DNA from: Streptomonospora nanhaiensis
GTDB taxonomy: Bacteria > Actinomycetota > Actinomycetes > Streptosporangiales > Streptosporangiaceae
DNA length: 64,000 nucleotides
Assembly: GCF_013410565.1 (NCBI RefSeq)
Contig: NZ_JACCFO010000001.1
Coordinates: 6,138,001 to 6,202,000 of the forward strand
Direction of reading: 5' to 3'
Of the stretch, positions 1 through 8,683 are shown one piece after another. A model generated the notes under the pieces. That model was not told the DNA's origin, did no database searches, and saw only the letters and a program-made list of their open reading frames with translations. The position numbers were made by a program, and so were the translations under genes. Each line of letters starts with the position of its first letter. The first letter of the stretch is position 1.

Positions 1-148
1 CCGGGGGCGGGGGCGTGCCGTGGGCGTGCTCGGGATGGTGCCCGAGCGTGTGCATCGCGCCGACCCCGAACAGCAGCCCCAGCATCAGCAGCCCCCGCGC
101 CCACACGAGCGCGGTACGCCGCAGTCGTCGCCGGGGCACCAAGATCAT
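1..148 (-). CDS. DUF6153 family small membrane protein (3' end cut by window edge)
   Basis: The visible N-terminus is basic (RRRLRR around residues 6-11) followed by one hydrophobic helix, roughly residues 12-32, and a His-rich stretch containing HTLGHHPEH. This matches the usual layout of actinobacterial DUF6153 proteins: a short basic start, one membrane segment with a G-x-H-x-L pattern, then a His/Pro-rich tail. The start is the ATG at 148; no strong ribosome binding site is visible. The role of the family is unknown; the His-rich tail could bind metal, but that is a guess. The gene runs off the left edge, so its length cannot be judged. Confidence 0.6.
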   Translation of the reverse strand, partial: MILVPRRRLRRTALVWARGLLMLGLLFGVGAMHTLGHHPEHAHGTPPPP

Positions 149-238
149 GAACCGATTGTAGGCACGTCCGGAGCGCGCGGCGCGGCGGGGCGCCGCCGGG
201 GACCGCCCCGCGGTCCAGCCGAGGCGGGCCGCGCCGCC

Positions 239-937
239 CTAGTCGTCCAGCGGCGCGACGTCGGAGACCATCTCCAGGTGGTCGCGCATGGCCTCGCCCG
301 CCGCCTTGGCGTCGCCGGCGCGGATGGCGTCGGCGATGCGCTCGTGGCCGGCCAGGGACGCCGGGGGGCGGCCGGGCTGGGACAGCGACTCCATCCGGGT
401 CTGCAGGATCATCGGCGCGATCTCGTCCATCATCCGGGCCAGCAGCCCCGAGCGCGCCGCGCGGATCACGGCGCTGTGGAAGCGCTCGTCGCCGGTGGTG
501 CCGCGCTCGCCGGAGGCGATCTCCCGGCGCATCAGGTCGAGGGCGGCGTCGATCTCGGCGATGTCGGCCCTGCTCCGGCGCCGGGCGGCGAGTTCGGCCA
601 GCTTGACCTCCAGCGCCTGGCGGGCCTCGATGATCTCGGCGCGGCGGTTGTCGCGGTCGCGCAGGACCCGCAGCACCTCCTCGTCGGAGGGGCTGTACCG
701 TACTACGGCGCCGTCGCCGTGCCGGACGTCGATGATGCCCTGGACCTCCAGCGCCACCAGGGCCTGGCCGAGGGAGACCCGGCTGACGCCGAGGGCGGCG
801 GCGAACTCGCGTTCGGGAGGCAGCTTGTCGCCCGGGCCGAGCTCCGCTTCGCGGATGTACTCGCACAGGCGCTCGACGAGCTGCTCGTAGAGTCGTGGGC
901 GCGCAAGAGGGCGCGGGCGCGGCGGTTTGGGCCTCAT
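239..937 (-). CDS. GntR/FadR-family transcriptional regulator
   Basis: The N-terminal winged helix-turn-helix is typical of GntR proteins: YEQLVERLCEYIREAELGPG, then LPPEREFAAALGVSR and a wing ending in GDGAVVR. It is followed by an all-helical FCD effector domain containing the metal/ligand-type residues of ExRxxLE, FHxAVIRA and HERI...AIRAGD. The start chosen is the ATG at 937, because GGAGG lies just upstream; a GTG/ATG at 976 in the same frame lacks a good site. The gene is divergent from a MatC-type carrier. Two copies of an 11-bp TGG-N5-CCA element in front of the carrier and of the carboxyltransferase are likely its operators, so it probably controls both and perhaps itself. Confidence 0.9.
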   Translation of the reverse strand: MRPKPPRPRPLARPRLYEQLVERLCEYIREAELGPGDKLPPEREFAAALGVSRVSLGQALVALEVQGIIDVRHGDGAVVRYSPSDEEVLRVLRDRDNRRAEIIEARQALEVKLAELAARRRSRADIAEIDAALDLMRREIASGERGTTGDERFHSAVIRAARSGLLARMMDEIAPMILQTRMESLSQPGRPPASLAGHERIADAIRAGDAKAAGEAMRDHLEMVSDVAPLDD

Positions 938-985
938 GGTTCCTCCGGGAGGTCCCGGCGACAGGGGGTGGATCATGCAAGGGCC

Positions 986-1020
986 TTGACAGGAGGATAG
1001 CTGACATATTGGCTAGGCCA
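986..1020 (+). promoter_or_regulatory. Promoter and putative GntR operator of the matC-like gene
   Basis: A TTGACA hexamer at 986-991 is followed, after 15 bases, by TATTGGCTAGGCCA at 1007-1020. The core TGGCTAGGCCA is an inverted repeat (TGG-N5-CCA, with TGGC/GCCA arms). The same TTGACA-N15-TATTGGCTAGKCCA arrangement recurs at 2569-2603 before the carboxyltransferase gene. A FadR-type regulator is divergently encoded 50 bp away, so repression by it is the simplest reading. Confidence 0.6.
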
Positions 1021-1072
1021 CTGTTCCTCATGAGCTGAATCACAGCTCGTCCCCGCCCCTGATCGGTCCACC

Positions 1073-2458
1073 ATGTCACCCCAACTTCTCACCATCCTCG
1101 TACTCGTGGCGATGTTCGTGATCGCCACCGTCCTCCCCATCAACATCGGCGCCCTGGCGTTCGTGGCCGCGTTCCTGGTGGGCACCCTCGCCCTGGCGAT
1201 GGACACCGACACCATCCTCGCCGGGTTCCCCGCGGACCTGTTCCTCACCCTGGTCGGGGTCACCTACCTGTTCGCCATCGCCAAGAACAACGGCACCGTG
1301 GACCTGCTGGTCCGCGGCGCGGTGCGCCTGGTCGGCGGGTACGTGATCGCCATCCCGTGGATCATGTTCGCCATCACCGCCCTGCTCACGGCGGTGGGCG
1401 CGCTCAGCCCCGCCGCCGTCGCCATCATCGCCCCCATCGCGCTGGGGTTCGCGGCCAAGTACCGGATCAGCCCGCTGCTCATGGGCATGATGGTGGTGCA
1501 CGGCGCCCAGGGCGGCGGGTTCTCGCCCGCGAGCGTGTACGGGGTCACGGTGAACGGCATCGTGGCCGAAAGCGACCTCCCCCTGGCCCCGCTCACCCTG
1601 TTCTTCGGCAGCCTGCTGTTCAACCTCGCCATCTCGGCGGTGCTGTTCCTGGCCCTGGGCGGGCACCGGCTGATCGGCGTGCACGCCCGCGACTTCGAGC
1701 CCGCGGCCGTCGGCGCCGGGGCGGGCGGCGCGGGCGGCACCCCGGCCGCGCCGCCGTCGGGCTCAGGCTCCTCGGGCGGGCAGGGCGCCGCGGACGCCGC
1801 CCCCGCCGCCACCAAGGACGGCGCGGCCGCCGAGGCCGGTGCGGAGAAGGGGGCCGGCGGCTTCCGGTTCGACCAGGCGGCGACCATCGCCGGACTCGTC
1901 ATCCTGGGCGTCCTCGCGCTGGGCTTCGGGCTGGACGTCGGCTTCGTCGCCATCACCGTGACGGTGGTCCTGGCGCTGCTCTCCCCGGCCGCGCAGAAGG
2001 GCGCCATCAGCCAGATCAGCTGGTCCACGGTGCTGCTCATCACGGGCATGCTGACGTTCGTCGGCGTCATGGAGGAGGCCGGCACCATCGAGTACGTCGG
2101 CAACGGCGCCGCCGGGCTGGCGGCTCCGCTGCTGGTGGCGCTGCTGCTGTGCTACATCGGCGGCATCGTGTCGGCGTTCGCGTCCTCGGCGGCGATCCTG
2201 GGCGCCACCATCCCGCTGGCGGTGCCGTTCCTGCTCCAGGGCGACATCGGCGCGGTCGGGGTGATCACGGCGCTCGCGGTCGCCTCGACCATCGTGGACG
2301 TCAGCCCGTTCTCCACCAACGGCGCCCTGGTCCTGGCCAACGCCACCGGCATTGAGCCGGACCGGTTCTACCGCCAGATCCTGGTCTACAGCGCCGTCGT
2401 GGTGGCCATCGGCCCGCTGCTGGCCTGGGGCGTGCTGGTCCTGCCCGGCTGGCTGTAG
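1073..2458 (+). CDS. MatC-type dicarboxylate/malonate carrier (ion-transporter superfamily permease)
   Basis: A 461-residue polytopic membrane protein. The first ~150 residues match the MatC N-terminal domain: ILVLVAMF, INIGALAFVAAFLVGT, FPADLFLTLVGVTYLF and MMVVHGAQGGGFSPASVYG. The two hydrophobic halves are separated by a soluble Gly/Ala/Pro linker at about residues 210-265. The C-terminal half ends with the conserved STNGALVLANATG segment. MatC carriers import malonate or related dicarboxylates. The neighbouring AccD-AccA fusion makes malonate or another dicarboxylate a reasonable substrate, but no malonyl-CoA synthetase is in the window. A strong hairpin terminator follows directly. Confidence 0.85.
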   Translation: MSPQLLTILVLVAMFVIATVLPINIGALAFVAAFLVGTLALAMDTDTILAGFPADLFLTLVGVTYLFAIAKNNGTVDLLVRGAVRLVGGYVIAIPWIMFAITALLTAVGALSPAAVAIIAPIALGFAAKYRISPLLMGMMVVHGAQGGGFSPASVYGVTVNGIVAESDLPLAPLTLFFGSLLFNLAISAVLFLALGGHRLIGVHARDFEPAAVGAGAGGAGGTPAAPPSGSGSSGGQGAADAAPAATKDGAAAEAGAEKGAGGFRFDQAATIAGLVILGVLALGFGLDVGFVAITVTVVLALLSPAAQKGAISQISWSTVLLITGMLTFVGVMEEAGTIEYVGNGAAGLAAPLLVALLLCYIGGIVSAFASSAAILGATIPLAVPFLLQGDIGAVGVITALAVASTIVDVSPFSTNGALVLANATGIEPDRFYRQILVYSAVVVAIGPLLAWGVLVLPGWL

Positions 2459-2460
2459 CC

Positions 2461-2506
2461 GTGACGGCACGGCCGGCCCCCCGCGGGGGACCGGCCGCGC
2501 CGTCAC
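2461..2506 (+). terminator. Hairpin terminator after the matC-like gene
   Basis: A nearly perfect inverted repeat begins at the base after the stop codon: GTGACGGC near 2461 pairs with GCCGTCAC ending at 2506, and GGCCGG-CCCC pairs with GGGG-CCGGCC around a short CCGC loop. There is no T-tract, as is common in high-GC actinobacteria. It separates the carrier from the carboxyltransferase, which has its own promoter. Confidence 0.7.
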
Positions 2507-2568
2507 GCCGCACCGGCACGCGCTCGTAGGCGCCGTCCGGGCAGCGGGGCGAACCCCGGCCGCGGGGA

Positions 2569-2603
2569 TTGACATCGGCGGCACTGGCCTATTGGCTAGT
2601 CCA
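2569..2603 (+). promoter_or_regulatory. Promoter and putative GntR operator of the carboxyltransferase gene
   Basis: TTGACA at 2569-2574 is followed after exactly 15 bases by TATTGGCTAGTCCA at 2590-2603, the same spacing and nearly the same sequence as at 986-1020. The TGG-N5-CCA core is conserved. It lies 31 bp upstream of the GTG start at 2634, so the two genes are probably co-regulated although separated by a terminator. Confidence 0.6.
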
Positions 2604-2633
2604 CCAGGAGTCCGCCCCCGAGAGGAGACCGCA

Positions 2634-4160
2634 GTGGCGAGCCCGCGCGACCACGGCCGGAGACTGGGCGCCCGCGACCTCCTCGCGGCCACGCTCGACC
2701 CCGGCAGCTTCCGCTCCTGGGACACCGAACCGGTCGACGTCCGCCCCGACCCCGCCTACGCCGCCGAACTCGCCGCGGCGCGCGAACGCAGCGGGTGCGA
2801 CGAGTCGGTGCTCACCGGCGAGGGGCGGCTGCGCGGCCGCCGGGTCGCCGTCATGGTGTGCGAGTTCCGCTTCCTGGCCGGATCGATCGGGATCGCCGCG
2901 GCCGAGCGGCTGGTCAGCGCGGTCGAGCGCGCCACCGCCGAGCGGCTGCCGCTGATCGCCGCCCCCGCCTCGGGCGGCACCCGCATGCAGGAGGGCACCC
3001 TGGCGTTCCTGTCCATGGTGAAGATCTCCGCCGCGATCGCCGCGCACAAGAGCGCGGGCCTGCCCTACCTCGTCTACCTGCGGCACCCCACCACCGGCGG
3101 CGTGCTCGCCTCGTGGGGCTCCCAGGGGCACCTGACCGTGGCCGAGCCCGGCGCGCTGATCGGCTTCCTCGGCCCGCGCGTGTACGAGGCGCTGTACGAC
3201 CGCCCCTTCCCCGAAGGCGTCCAGACCGCCGAGAACCTCTACCGCCGCGGGCTGATCGACGCCGTGCTGGAGCCCGCCGACGTCCCCGCCATCGCCGACC
3301 GGGCGCTCAACATCCTGCTGGCCCGGCCCTCGGGCACGCCCGCCGGGCCCGGCGGCGCGCCGCTGGGCGCCGACGACCCGCCCGTGCCCGACATCCCCGC
3401 CTGGGAGTCCATCACGCGGTCCCGCCGCCCCGACCGGCCGGGCGTGCGCAAGCTGCTGCGCCGCGCGGCCGAGGACGTGGTTCCGCTCAACGGCACCGGC
3501 GAGGGGGAGTCCGACCCGGGCCTGCTGCTGGCGCTGGCCCGCTTCGGCGACGCCCCCTGCGTCGTGCTCGGCCAGGACCGCGCCCGCCAGTCGATGGAGC
3601 GGCCGCTGGGCCCGGCCGCGCTGCGCGAGGCGCGGCGCGGCATGCGCGTCGCGCGCGAGCTGCGCCTGCCGCTGGTCACCGTCATCGACACCCCCGGCGC
3701 CGCCCTGTCCAAGGACGCCGAGGAGCGCGGCATGGCCGGCCAGATCGCCCGCTGCCTGGCCGAACTCGTGACCCTGGAGACCCCGACCCTGGCGGTGCTG
3801 CTGGGCCAGGGCACCGGCGGCGGCGCGCTGGCCCTGGCCCCCGCCGACCGGGTGGTCGCGGCGCAGCACGCCTGGCTGTCGCCCCTGCCGCCCGAGGGCG
3901 CCAGCGCCATCGTCCACCGCACCGTCGACCGCGCCCCCGACCTCGCCGCCGCCCAGGGCGTGCGCTCCCGCGACCTGCACGCCAACGGCGTGGTCGACCG
4001 CGTGGTCCCCGAACACGACGACGCCGCCGACGAGCCCGACGCGTTCTGCCGCCGCCTGGGCGCCGTCATCCGCCAGGAGCTGGCATCCCTGGTCACCACC
4101 GACCCGGCCACCCGAACGCGGTCCCGCCACACCCGCTACCGCCGCCTGGGCCTGCCCTAG
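2634..4160 (+). CDS. Fused AccD-AccA type acyl-CoA carboxyltransferase
   Basis: A 508-residue protein. The N-terminal half is AccD-like, with VCEFRFLAGSIG, the oxyanion-type segment ASGGTRMQEGTLAFLSM and TTGGVLASWGSQGH. The C-terminal half is AccA-like, with VIDTPGAALSKDAEERGMAGQIARCL and GQGTGGGALALAPADRV. It lacks the zinc-ribbon cysteines of stand-alone AccD. Such fusions carry the carboxyl transfer step between biotin and an acyl-CoA. The start is the GTG at 2634, six bases after GAGGAG. No biotin carboxylase or biotin carrier gene is nearby, so it either borrows these or works as a malonyl-type decarboxylase/transferase linked to the adjacent carrier. Confidence 0.85.
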   Translation: MASPRDHGRRLGARDLLAATLDPGSFRSWDTEPVDVRPDPAYAAELAAARERSGCDESVLTGEGRLRGRRVAVMVCEFRFLAGSIGIAAAERLVSAVERATAERLPLIAAPASGGTRMQEGTLAFLSMVKISAAIAAHKSAGLPYLVYLRHPTTGGVLASWGSQGHLTVAEPGALIGFLGPRVYEALYDRPFPEGVQTAENLYRRGLIDAVLEPADVPAIADRALNILLARPSGTPAGPGGAPLGADDPPVPDIPAWESITRSRRPDRPGVRKLLRRAAEDVVPLNGTGEGESDPGLLLALARFGDAPCVVLGQDRARQSMERPLGPAALREARRGMRVARELRLPLVTVIDTPGAALSKDAEERGMAGQIARCLAELVTLETPTLAVLLGQGTGGGALALAPADRVVAAQHAWLSPLPPEGASAIVHRTVDRAPDLAAAQGVRSRDLHANGVVDRVVPEHDDAADEPDAFCRRLGAVIRQELASLVTTDPATRTRSRHTRYRRLGLP

Positions 4161-4253
4161 CCGCCCGAGAAGGCACATCACCCGGCGGCGTGCGCCGGTT
4201 GGCCAAATCAGCGCGGACAGCCGTTAACGCCGCCCCCGGCGGGGCGGCGGCGG

Positions 4254-5108
4254 TCAGCAGGACGCGAGGTAGCAGTCGACCTGGGTGAAATCGCCGGCGC
4301 GCAGGGCGGGGGCGGGGATGTCGAAGGTGACCATGCCGCAGTCGGCCCAGGTCCAGGCGGGGTCGGTGTCGAGTTGGAGGAGGTGGATCCGGCCGGTGTC
4401 GGGCATGGGGCCGCCCTGCATGGGCCAGGGCCAGCCGAACGCGCGGTGGCCGGACTCGTCGGTGTCCTCGTCGAGGTCCGCGGGGAGGTTGGCGAACGGC
4501 GGGAGGGCGCGGTCGCCGTCCGCGAGGTCGGGCAGTCGCTCCCAGACGCGTTCGAAGGCGTCCCACACCTCCGCGTCGCCGGGGCCGTCGGCCACCGGAG
4601 GGCCGAAGACCCGGGAGGTGTCGGGCAGGGCGAGCATCGGGGCGGCGCGCACGGGGCGCTCGGGGAGCACCACGCCGCCGGCGGGAGGCGCGGTGTCGGC
4701 CGCCGTCGCGGAATCGGCGGGGACCACCCGCCAGTCGACCGGCGACTCGAAGCGGGCCTGCTCGCCGGCCCGGATGTCGTCGGCGACGTCGTCCTCGGCA
4801 CCGATGTAGAAGACGTTGAGCAGGCCCGAGCCGGGCGGGAGTTCGAGGTCGAGCCAGGGCGCGAGCGCGTCGGTGTCCACGACGGCGAGCAGGGGCATCG
4901 GGCGGCCCTCGGACTCCGGCCACGGTGTGCCGGGATCCAGGAGCGCCCGCCCACCGAAGCGGAACCGCCCCGTGGCGTCGGCGGGGTCGCCGACCGGGTC
5001 GAGGTGGAAGCCGGTACGGGCCAGCGCCGCCACGCGCGGCCCCGTGTCCGCGCCCAGGTGGGTGGCGCACAGCCGGTGGAAGCTGGTCTTGAGGTCGTGT
5101 GGTCGCAC
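4254..5108 (-). CDS. DUF1963 (YwqG-like) protein
   Basis: About 284 residues from the GTG at 5108. The pattern is that of the DUF1963/YwqG family: the start [16 protein letters not shown], then [33 protein letters not shown], a GLLNVFYI strand, [13 protein letters not shown], and LLQLDTD near the end followed by the [13 protein letters not shown] strand. The family has a beta-rich cytosolic fold of unknown function, often next to contact-dependent or immunity genes elsewhere, though nothing of that kind adjoins it here. An in-frame GTG at 5195 would add 29 Gly-rich residues that are not typical of the family; neither start has a good ribosome site. Confidence 0.8.
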   Translation of the reverse strand: MRPHDLKTSFHRLCATHLGADTGPRVAALARTGFHLDPVGDPADATGRFRFGGRALLDPGTPWPESEGRPMPLLAVVDTDALAPWLDLELPPGSGLLNVFYIGAEDDVADDIRAGEQARFESPVDWRVVPADSATAADTAPPAGGVVLPERPVRAAPMLALPDTSRVFGPPVADGPGDAEVWDAFERVWERLPDLADGDRALPPFANLPADLDEDTDESGHRAFGWPWPMQGGPMPDTGRIHLLQLDTDPAWTWADCGMVTFDIPAPALRAGDFTQVDCYLASC

Positions 5109-5241
5109 GCGCAGGAGTGAACCACATCCCGGAGACGTTTCCGCCCCGGGTCCGCCGCGCCCGCCGCGTCCGGTTCCGGCCGTCCCGCCTTCCACGGCCG
5201 CGGGCGGCCGGCGCGGGCCGCGGGCGGTGGCGCCGGCCGGG

Positions 5242-5640
5242 TCAGGCCGCGGCGCCGGCCGTCGGGCGGCCCGAGCGGCGGGGCAGGCGCGGGGCGATCA
5301 GGTGGTCGAGGCTGACGCGCCCGGCGCCGACGGCGGCGAGCACGAGGGCCGCGGCGCCCAGGGCGAAAACGAGTTCGAAGCCGTTCTCGGTGACGAACAG
5401 CCCGTTGCCGGCGTGGACGAACACGAAGGCGCCGAGCATGTTGAGCGCCAGGAGCACTCCGACCACGGGGGTGGCGAGCCCGAGCACCAGTGCGGCGCCG
5501 CCCACGAGTTCGACGAACGTCGCGAACCAGGCGCTGACGGTGGGCAGCGGGACGCCCATCTGGCCGAATCCCGCGGCGGTCCCGGCCAGGCCCATCTCGG
5601 TGAGCTTCTGCCAGCCGTGGGCGATGAAGACGACGAACGG
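5242..5640 (-). pseudogene. DoxX-family membrane protein, 5' end lost at a rearrangement junction
   Basis: From about 5640 down to 5242 the minus strand encodes the bulk of a DoxX protein: [35 protein letters not shown], then three more hydrophobic helices and SLDHL near the end. DoxX proteins normally have about 15-25 residues before the HGWQKL segment, forming the start of the first helix. Here that part is replaced by antisense of a dnaK-like gene. The frame happens to stay open to 5802, but those extra 54 residues are not DoxX sequence. No start codon with a ribosome site is visible, so the gene is probably dead. Confidence 0.75.
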
Positions 5641-7033
5641 CGAGGTGCTCGTCGGGGCGGCCGCCAAGCGGCAGGCGGTCACCAACGTCGACCGGACCAT
5701 CCGCTCGGTCAAGCGCCACATCGGCACCGACTGGACGGCCGAGATCGACGGCAAGACGTTCAACCCGCAGCAGATCAGCGCGTTCGTCCTGCGCAAGCTC
5801 AAGCGCGACGCCGAGGCCTACCTGGGCGAGGAGGTCACCGACGCGGTCATCACCGTCCCCGCCTGCTTCGGCGCGTACCAGCGCCAGGCCACCAAGGAGG
5901 CCGGCACGATCGCGGGCCTCAACGTCCTGCGCATCATCAACGAGCCCACCTCCGCGGCGCTGGCCTACCACCTGGAGAAGGAGGACGAGGCCACCATCCT
6001 CGTCTACGACCTCGGTGGCGGCGCCTTCAGCGCCTCCCTGGTGGAGGTCGGCGACGGCGTGGTCGAGGTCAAGGCCACCAACGGCGACAACCACCTCGGC
6101 GGCGACGACTGGGACCAGGCCGTCGTCGACTGGCTGGTTCAGCGCTTCCGGGCGCGGACCGGTGCGGACCTCGCAGCGGACCGCACGGCGCTGGAGCGGC
6201 TGCGCGAGGCGGCCGAGAAGGCCAGGATCGAGCTGTCCAGCTCCAGCGAGTCCGCCATCAGCCTGCCCCACATCGCGGCATCGGCGGAGGGCCCGCTGCA
6301 CCTGGACGCGACGCTGACCCGCGCGGAGTTCCAGCGCCTGACCGCCGGGCTCCTCGAGCGCACCCGGACCGCCGTGCACCGGGTGCTCGCCGACGCGGAG
6401 CGCGCCCCCGAGGACGTCGACCGCGCGGTGCTCGTGGGCGGCGCCACCCGCATGCCCGCGGTGGTCGACCTGGTCAGGGAGCTGACCGGCGGCAGGGAGC
6501 CCTACCGGGGCGCCGACCCCGACGCGCTGGTGCCGGTCGGCGCCGCGCTCCAGGCCGGTGTCCTCAAGGGCGAGGTCAAGGACCTCCTGCCGCTGGACGT
6601 CACCCCGCTGTCGCTGGGGATCGAGACCAAGGGCGGGGTGTTCACCAAGCTCATCCAGAGGAACACCACCATCCCGACCAAGCGGTCGGAGATCTTCACC
6701 ACGGCCGACGACGACCAGCCCCTCGCACGGATCCAGGTCTATGAGGGCGAGCGCGAGACCGCGCGGCACAACCGGAGGCTCGGCGGCTTCGACCTCACCA
6801 ATCTGCCGCCGGCGCCGCGCGGCGTGCCGCGGATCGAGGCCGCCATCGACATCGACCCCAACGGAGTCGTCACCGTCACCGCCACGGACCTGGGCACCGG
6901 CGGTGCGCGGTCCACTGTCGTCACGGGCGTCCCCGCCGAGGCCGCCGACGCCACCGAGGACCTGACCCGACCGGCCGGCGCGCTGGTGCCCTGCGACCCC
7001 GACGACGAGGACTTCGCGACCGGCGCGCCCTAA
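5632..7033 (+). pseudogene. DnaK (Hsp70)-like gene lacking its 5' end and C-terminal lid
   Basis: Similarity to DnaK starts abruptly at NGEVLVG, about residue 45 of normal DnaK, and continues through [67 protein letters not shown], and into the substrate-binding domain ([33 protein letters not shown]). The missing N-terminus contains the phosphate-1 loop, so ATP binding cannot work. Other key changes are AYFND to ACFGA and LGGGTFD to LGGGAFS, which removes the catalytic Thr. The protein ends around the end of the beta-sandwich, with no helical lid. An in-frame ATG at 5624 has no ribosome site. Confidence 0.8.
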
Positions 7034-7376
7034 CCGCCGCCGGCGCCCGCGCCGGACCGCCGGCCCAGCCTGCTCTCGGCCGGACCCCTTCGCCGTCCAG
7101 CGGCGCTCACCGGGGCGCACCGAGTTGCGCGTTTCACCGCAAAACACATTGTCATGAGGACCGCTTCACTCCCAGTGGAGAGGGCGGTGCCCGTGCCGAC
7201 CACCGGTGCGCCGCCCGCCGCCGCGCTGGCACCGGGGGCCCGCCACTTCGGCCGCCCGCCCGCGGCCGGTGCCGAGGCCGCCCGGCCCCGACGGGGCGCC
7301 GGGGACCGATGAGAAACGCCGCCCGGCGGGGTCACCCCCAGGAAAGGCAGAGCCGGACTCGACGCGGGAGGCCGCC
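7034..7376. other. Intergenic stretch upstream of the RibD-C reductase gene
   Basis: No convincing gene. A short less GC-rich patch at 7130-7160 (GTTTCACCGCAAAACACATTGT) could hold a promoter for the rightward gene at 7377. The rest is low-complexity GC-rich sequence. Confidence 0.4.
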
Positions 7377-7961
7377 ATGGCGGTAGCGGTACTGGACATG
7401 TCGATGTCGCTGGACGGGTACATCGCGGGACCCAACGACGGCCCGGGCAACCCCGGAGGTGACGGGTTCGCCCCGCTGCACGCGTGGGCCTTCACCCCCG
7501 AGGGGGAGGTCCGCACCTCGGGGCCCGGCGGGGAGCTGATGGCCGAGGTCGCGGCGGCCGGGGCCATCCTGGTGGGGCGGCGCACCGCTGAGCAGGTGGA
7601 CCACTGGGGCGGCGACCACCACGGCCAGGGGGTGCCGATCTTCGTGCCCAGCCACCGGCCGCCCGGACCGTCCGTGGCCGGCTATCCGCTGGTCACCTAC
7701 GTGTCCGGTGGGATCGCCGACGCCATGGCGCGGGCGAAGGCCGCCGCCGGCGACCGCCGGGTGCACGTGATCGGCGCCTACACGGGGCGCCGCGCGATCG
7801 AGGAGGGGGTGCTGGACGAGGTGCAGATCCACCTGGTCCCGGTGCTCTTCGGGGGCGGGCGGCGGCTGTTCGACGTGCTGCCCGCGCGCGTGGAACTGGA
7901 GGTCGTCCGCGTGGTCGACACCCCCGAGGCCACCCACATCCGCTACCGGATCCCCCGCTGA
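7377..7961 (+). CDS. RibD C-terminal domain (dihydrofolate reductase-like) protein
   Basis: A 194-residue stand-alone RibD-C / DHFR-like domain. It opens with the family pattern MAVAVLDMSMSLDGYIAGPND, has AGAILVGRRTAEQ, the V-x-G...A-x-x-A-K segment, and VHVIGAYTGRRAIEEGVLDEVQIHLVPVLFGGGRRLF. These proteins are presumed NAD(P)H-dependent reductases; the substrate is unknown. The ATG at 7377 follows GGGAGG. The usual GG in the VxGG segment is GA-Y here, a small deviation. Its stop overlaps the convergent TetR gene by 19 bp. Confidence 0.85.
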   Translation: MAVAVLDMSMSLDGYIAGPNDGPGNPGGDGFAPLHAWAFTPEGEVRTSGPGGELMAEVAAAGAILVGRRTAEQVDHWGGDHHGQGVPIFVPSHRPPGPSVAGYPLVTYVSGGIADAMARAKAAAGDRRVHVIGAYTGRRAIEEGVLDEVQIHLVPVLFGGGRRLFDVLPARVELEVVRVVDTPEATHIRYRIPR

Positions 7962-8533
7962 CCCGCCCCGCCCGCGGCCGCCGCCGCCTCGGCGCGCAGC
8001 ATCGTGGCGAACCGCCGCATGGCGGCGTCGGCGGCCGGACGGTCCCCGGTCAGGGCCAGTTCGAACAGGAGGCCCCGCGCCTGGGCGAGGGAGAGCCGGG
8101 CCAGGGCCTCGGCGCGGTCGGGTGCGGCGCCCGCGTCGAGGAACAGCCGCGCCAGCGCCGCCGACCACCCCTCGGCCAGCCAGCGGCGCCAGGAGCGGGC
8201 GTAGGGGCGGCTGAGCATGGCGTGCCCGGCCAGCTCGAAGTACAGCGGCGCGAAGACCTGGGCGGTGTCGGCGAGGCGGGCCCAGAACGCCATCCCGGCC
8301 TCGAAGGGGTCGGCGGTCGAGGCGCGGAGCGCGGCGAGGGCGTCGCGCTCGCGGCGCTCGACCCGCTCGACCACCGTGCCGAGCAGGGCCTCCCGCGAGC
8401 CGAAGTGGTAGTGCAGCATCCGGTGGCTGGTGCCCAGGCCCGCCGCGAGGGTGCGCATGCTGGTGTCGCCGGCGCCGTGCTCGGCCAGCCAGGCGACGAC
8501 CCGGTCCAGCAGGTCCTCGCGGGCGTCGCTCAC
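7943..8533 (-). CDS. TetR-family regulator (divergent from SRPBCC protein)
   Basis: A 196-residue TetR protein. The DNA-binding domain is REDLLDRVVAWLAEHGAGDTSMRTLAAGLGTSHRMLHYHFGSREALL, a standard helix-turn-helix followed by the YHF-x-x-(K/R)-x-x-L signature. The rest is a helical ligand domain (AGMAFWARLADTAQVFAPLYFELAGHAM). The GTG at 8533 is preceded by GAGGTGAG seven bases away; an upstream GTG at 8545 is possible. A perfect 9-bp-arm palindrome lies between it and the divergent SRPBCC gene and is the likely operator for both. Confidence 0.85.
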   Translation of the reverse strand: MSDAREDLLDRVVAWLAEHGAGDTSMRTLAAGLGTSHRMLHYHFGSREALLGTVVERVERRERDALAALRASTADPFEAGMAFWARLADTAQVFAPLYFELAGHAMLSRPYARSWRRWLAEGWSAALARLFLDAGAAPDRAEALARLSLAQARGLLFELALTGDRPAADAAMRRFATMLRAEAAAAAGGAGQRGIR

Positions 8534-8617
8534 GGTGCGGCTCACCTCGGGGTCGGGTGCGGGCGGGGCTCGGCCGGGCGCCGGGCGGCCCCCCGCCGGT
8601 CCGCCGCCCCGCGCGGT

Positions 8618-8639
8618 CAATGTACCGAATGGTACATTG
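8618..8639. promoter_or_regulatory. TetR operator between divergent genes
   Basis: Perfect inverted repeat CAATGTACC-GAAT-GGTACATTG. The right arm contains TACATT (8633-8638), a plausible -10 element for the SRPBCC gene that starts at 8684. Binding by the divergent TetR protein would therefore block this promoter. Confidence 0.7.
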
Positions 8640-8683
8640 CGGGGACCGGTCGTTCCTGTCGAGCCCCTGGGAGGCGGCGCACG

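Noticed and set aside
2634-4160. Malonate decarboxylase MdcD/MdcE
   Set aside because: The two halves fit AccD and AccA better, in a single chain, and neither the acyl-carrier MdcC nor MdcA is nearby.
4208-7147. A 979-codon open frame on the minus strand spanning several genes
   Set aside because: It crosses genes on both strands, has Arg/Pro/Gly-rich sequence typical of antisense frames in high-GC DNA, and matches no family. The same applies to the long frames at 22842-26216 and 48234-51248.
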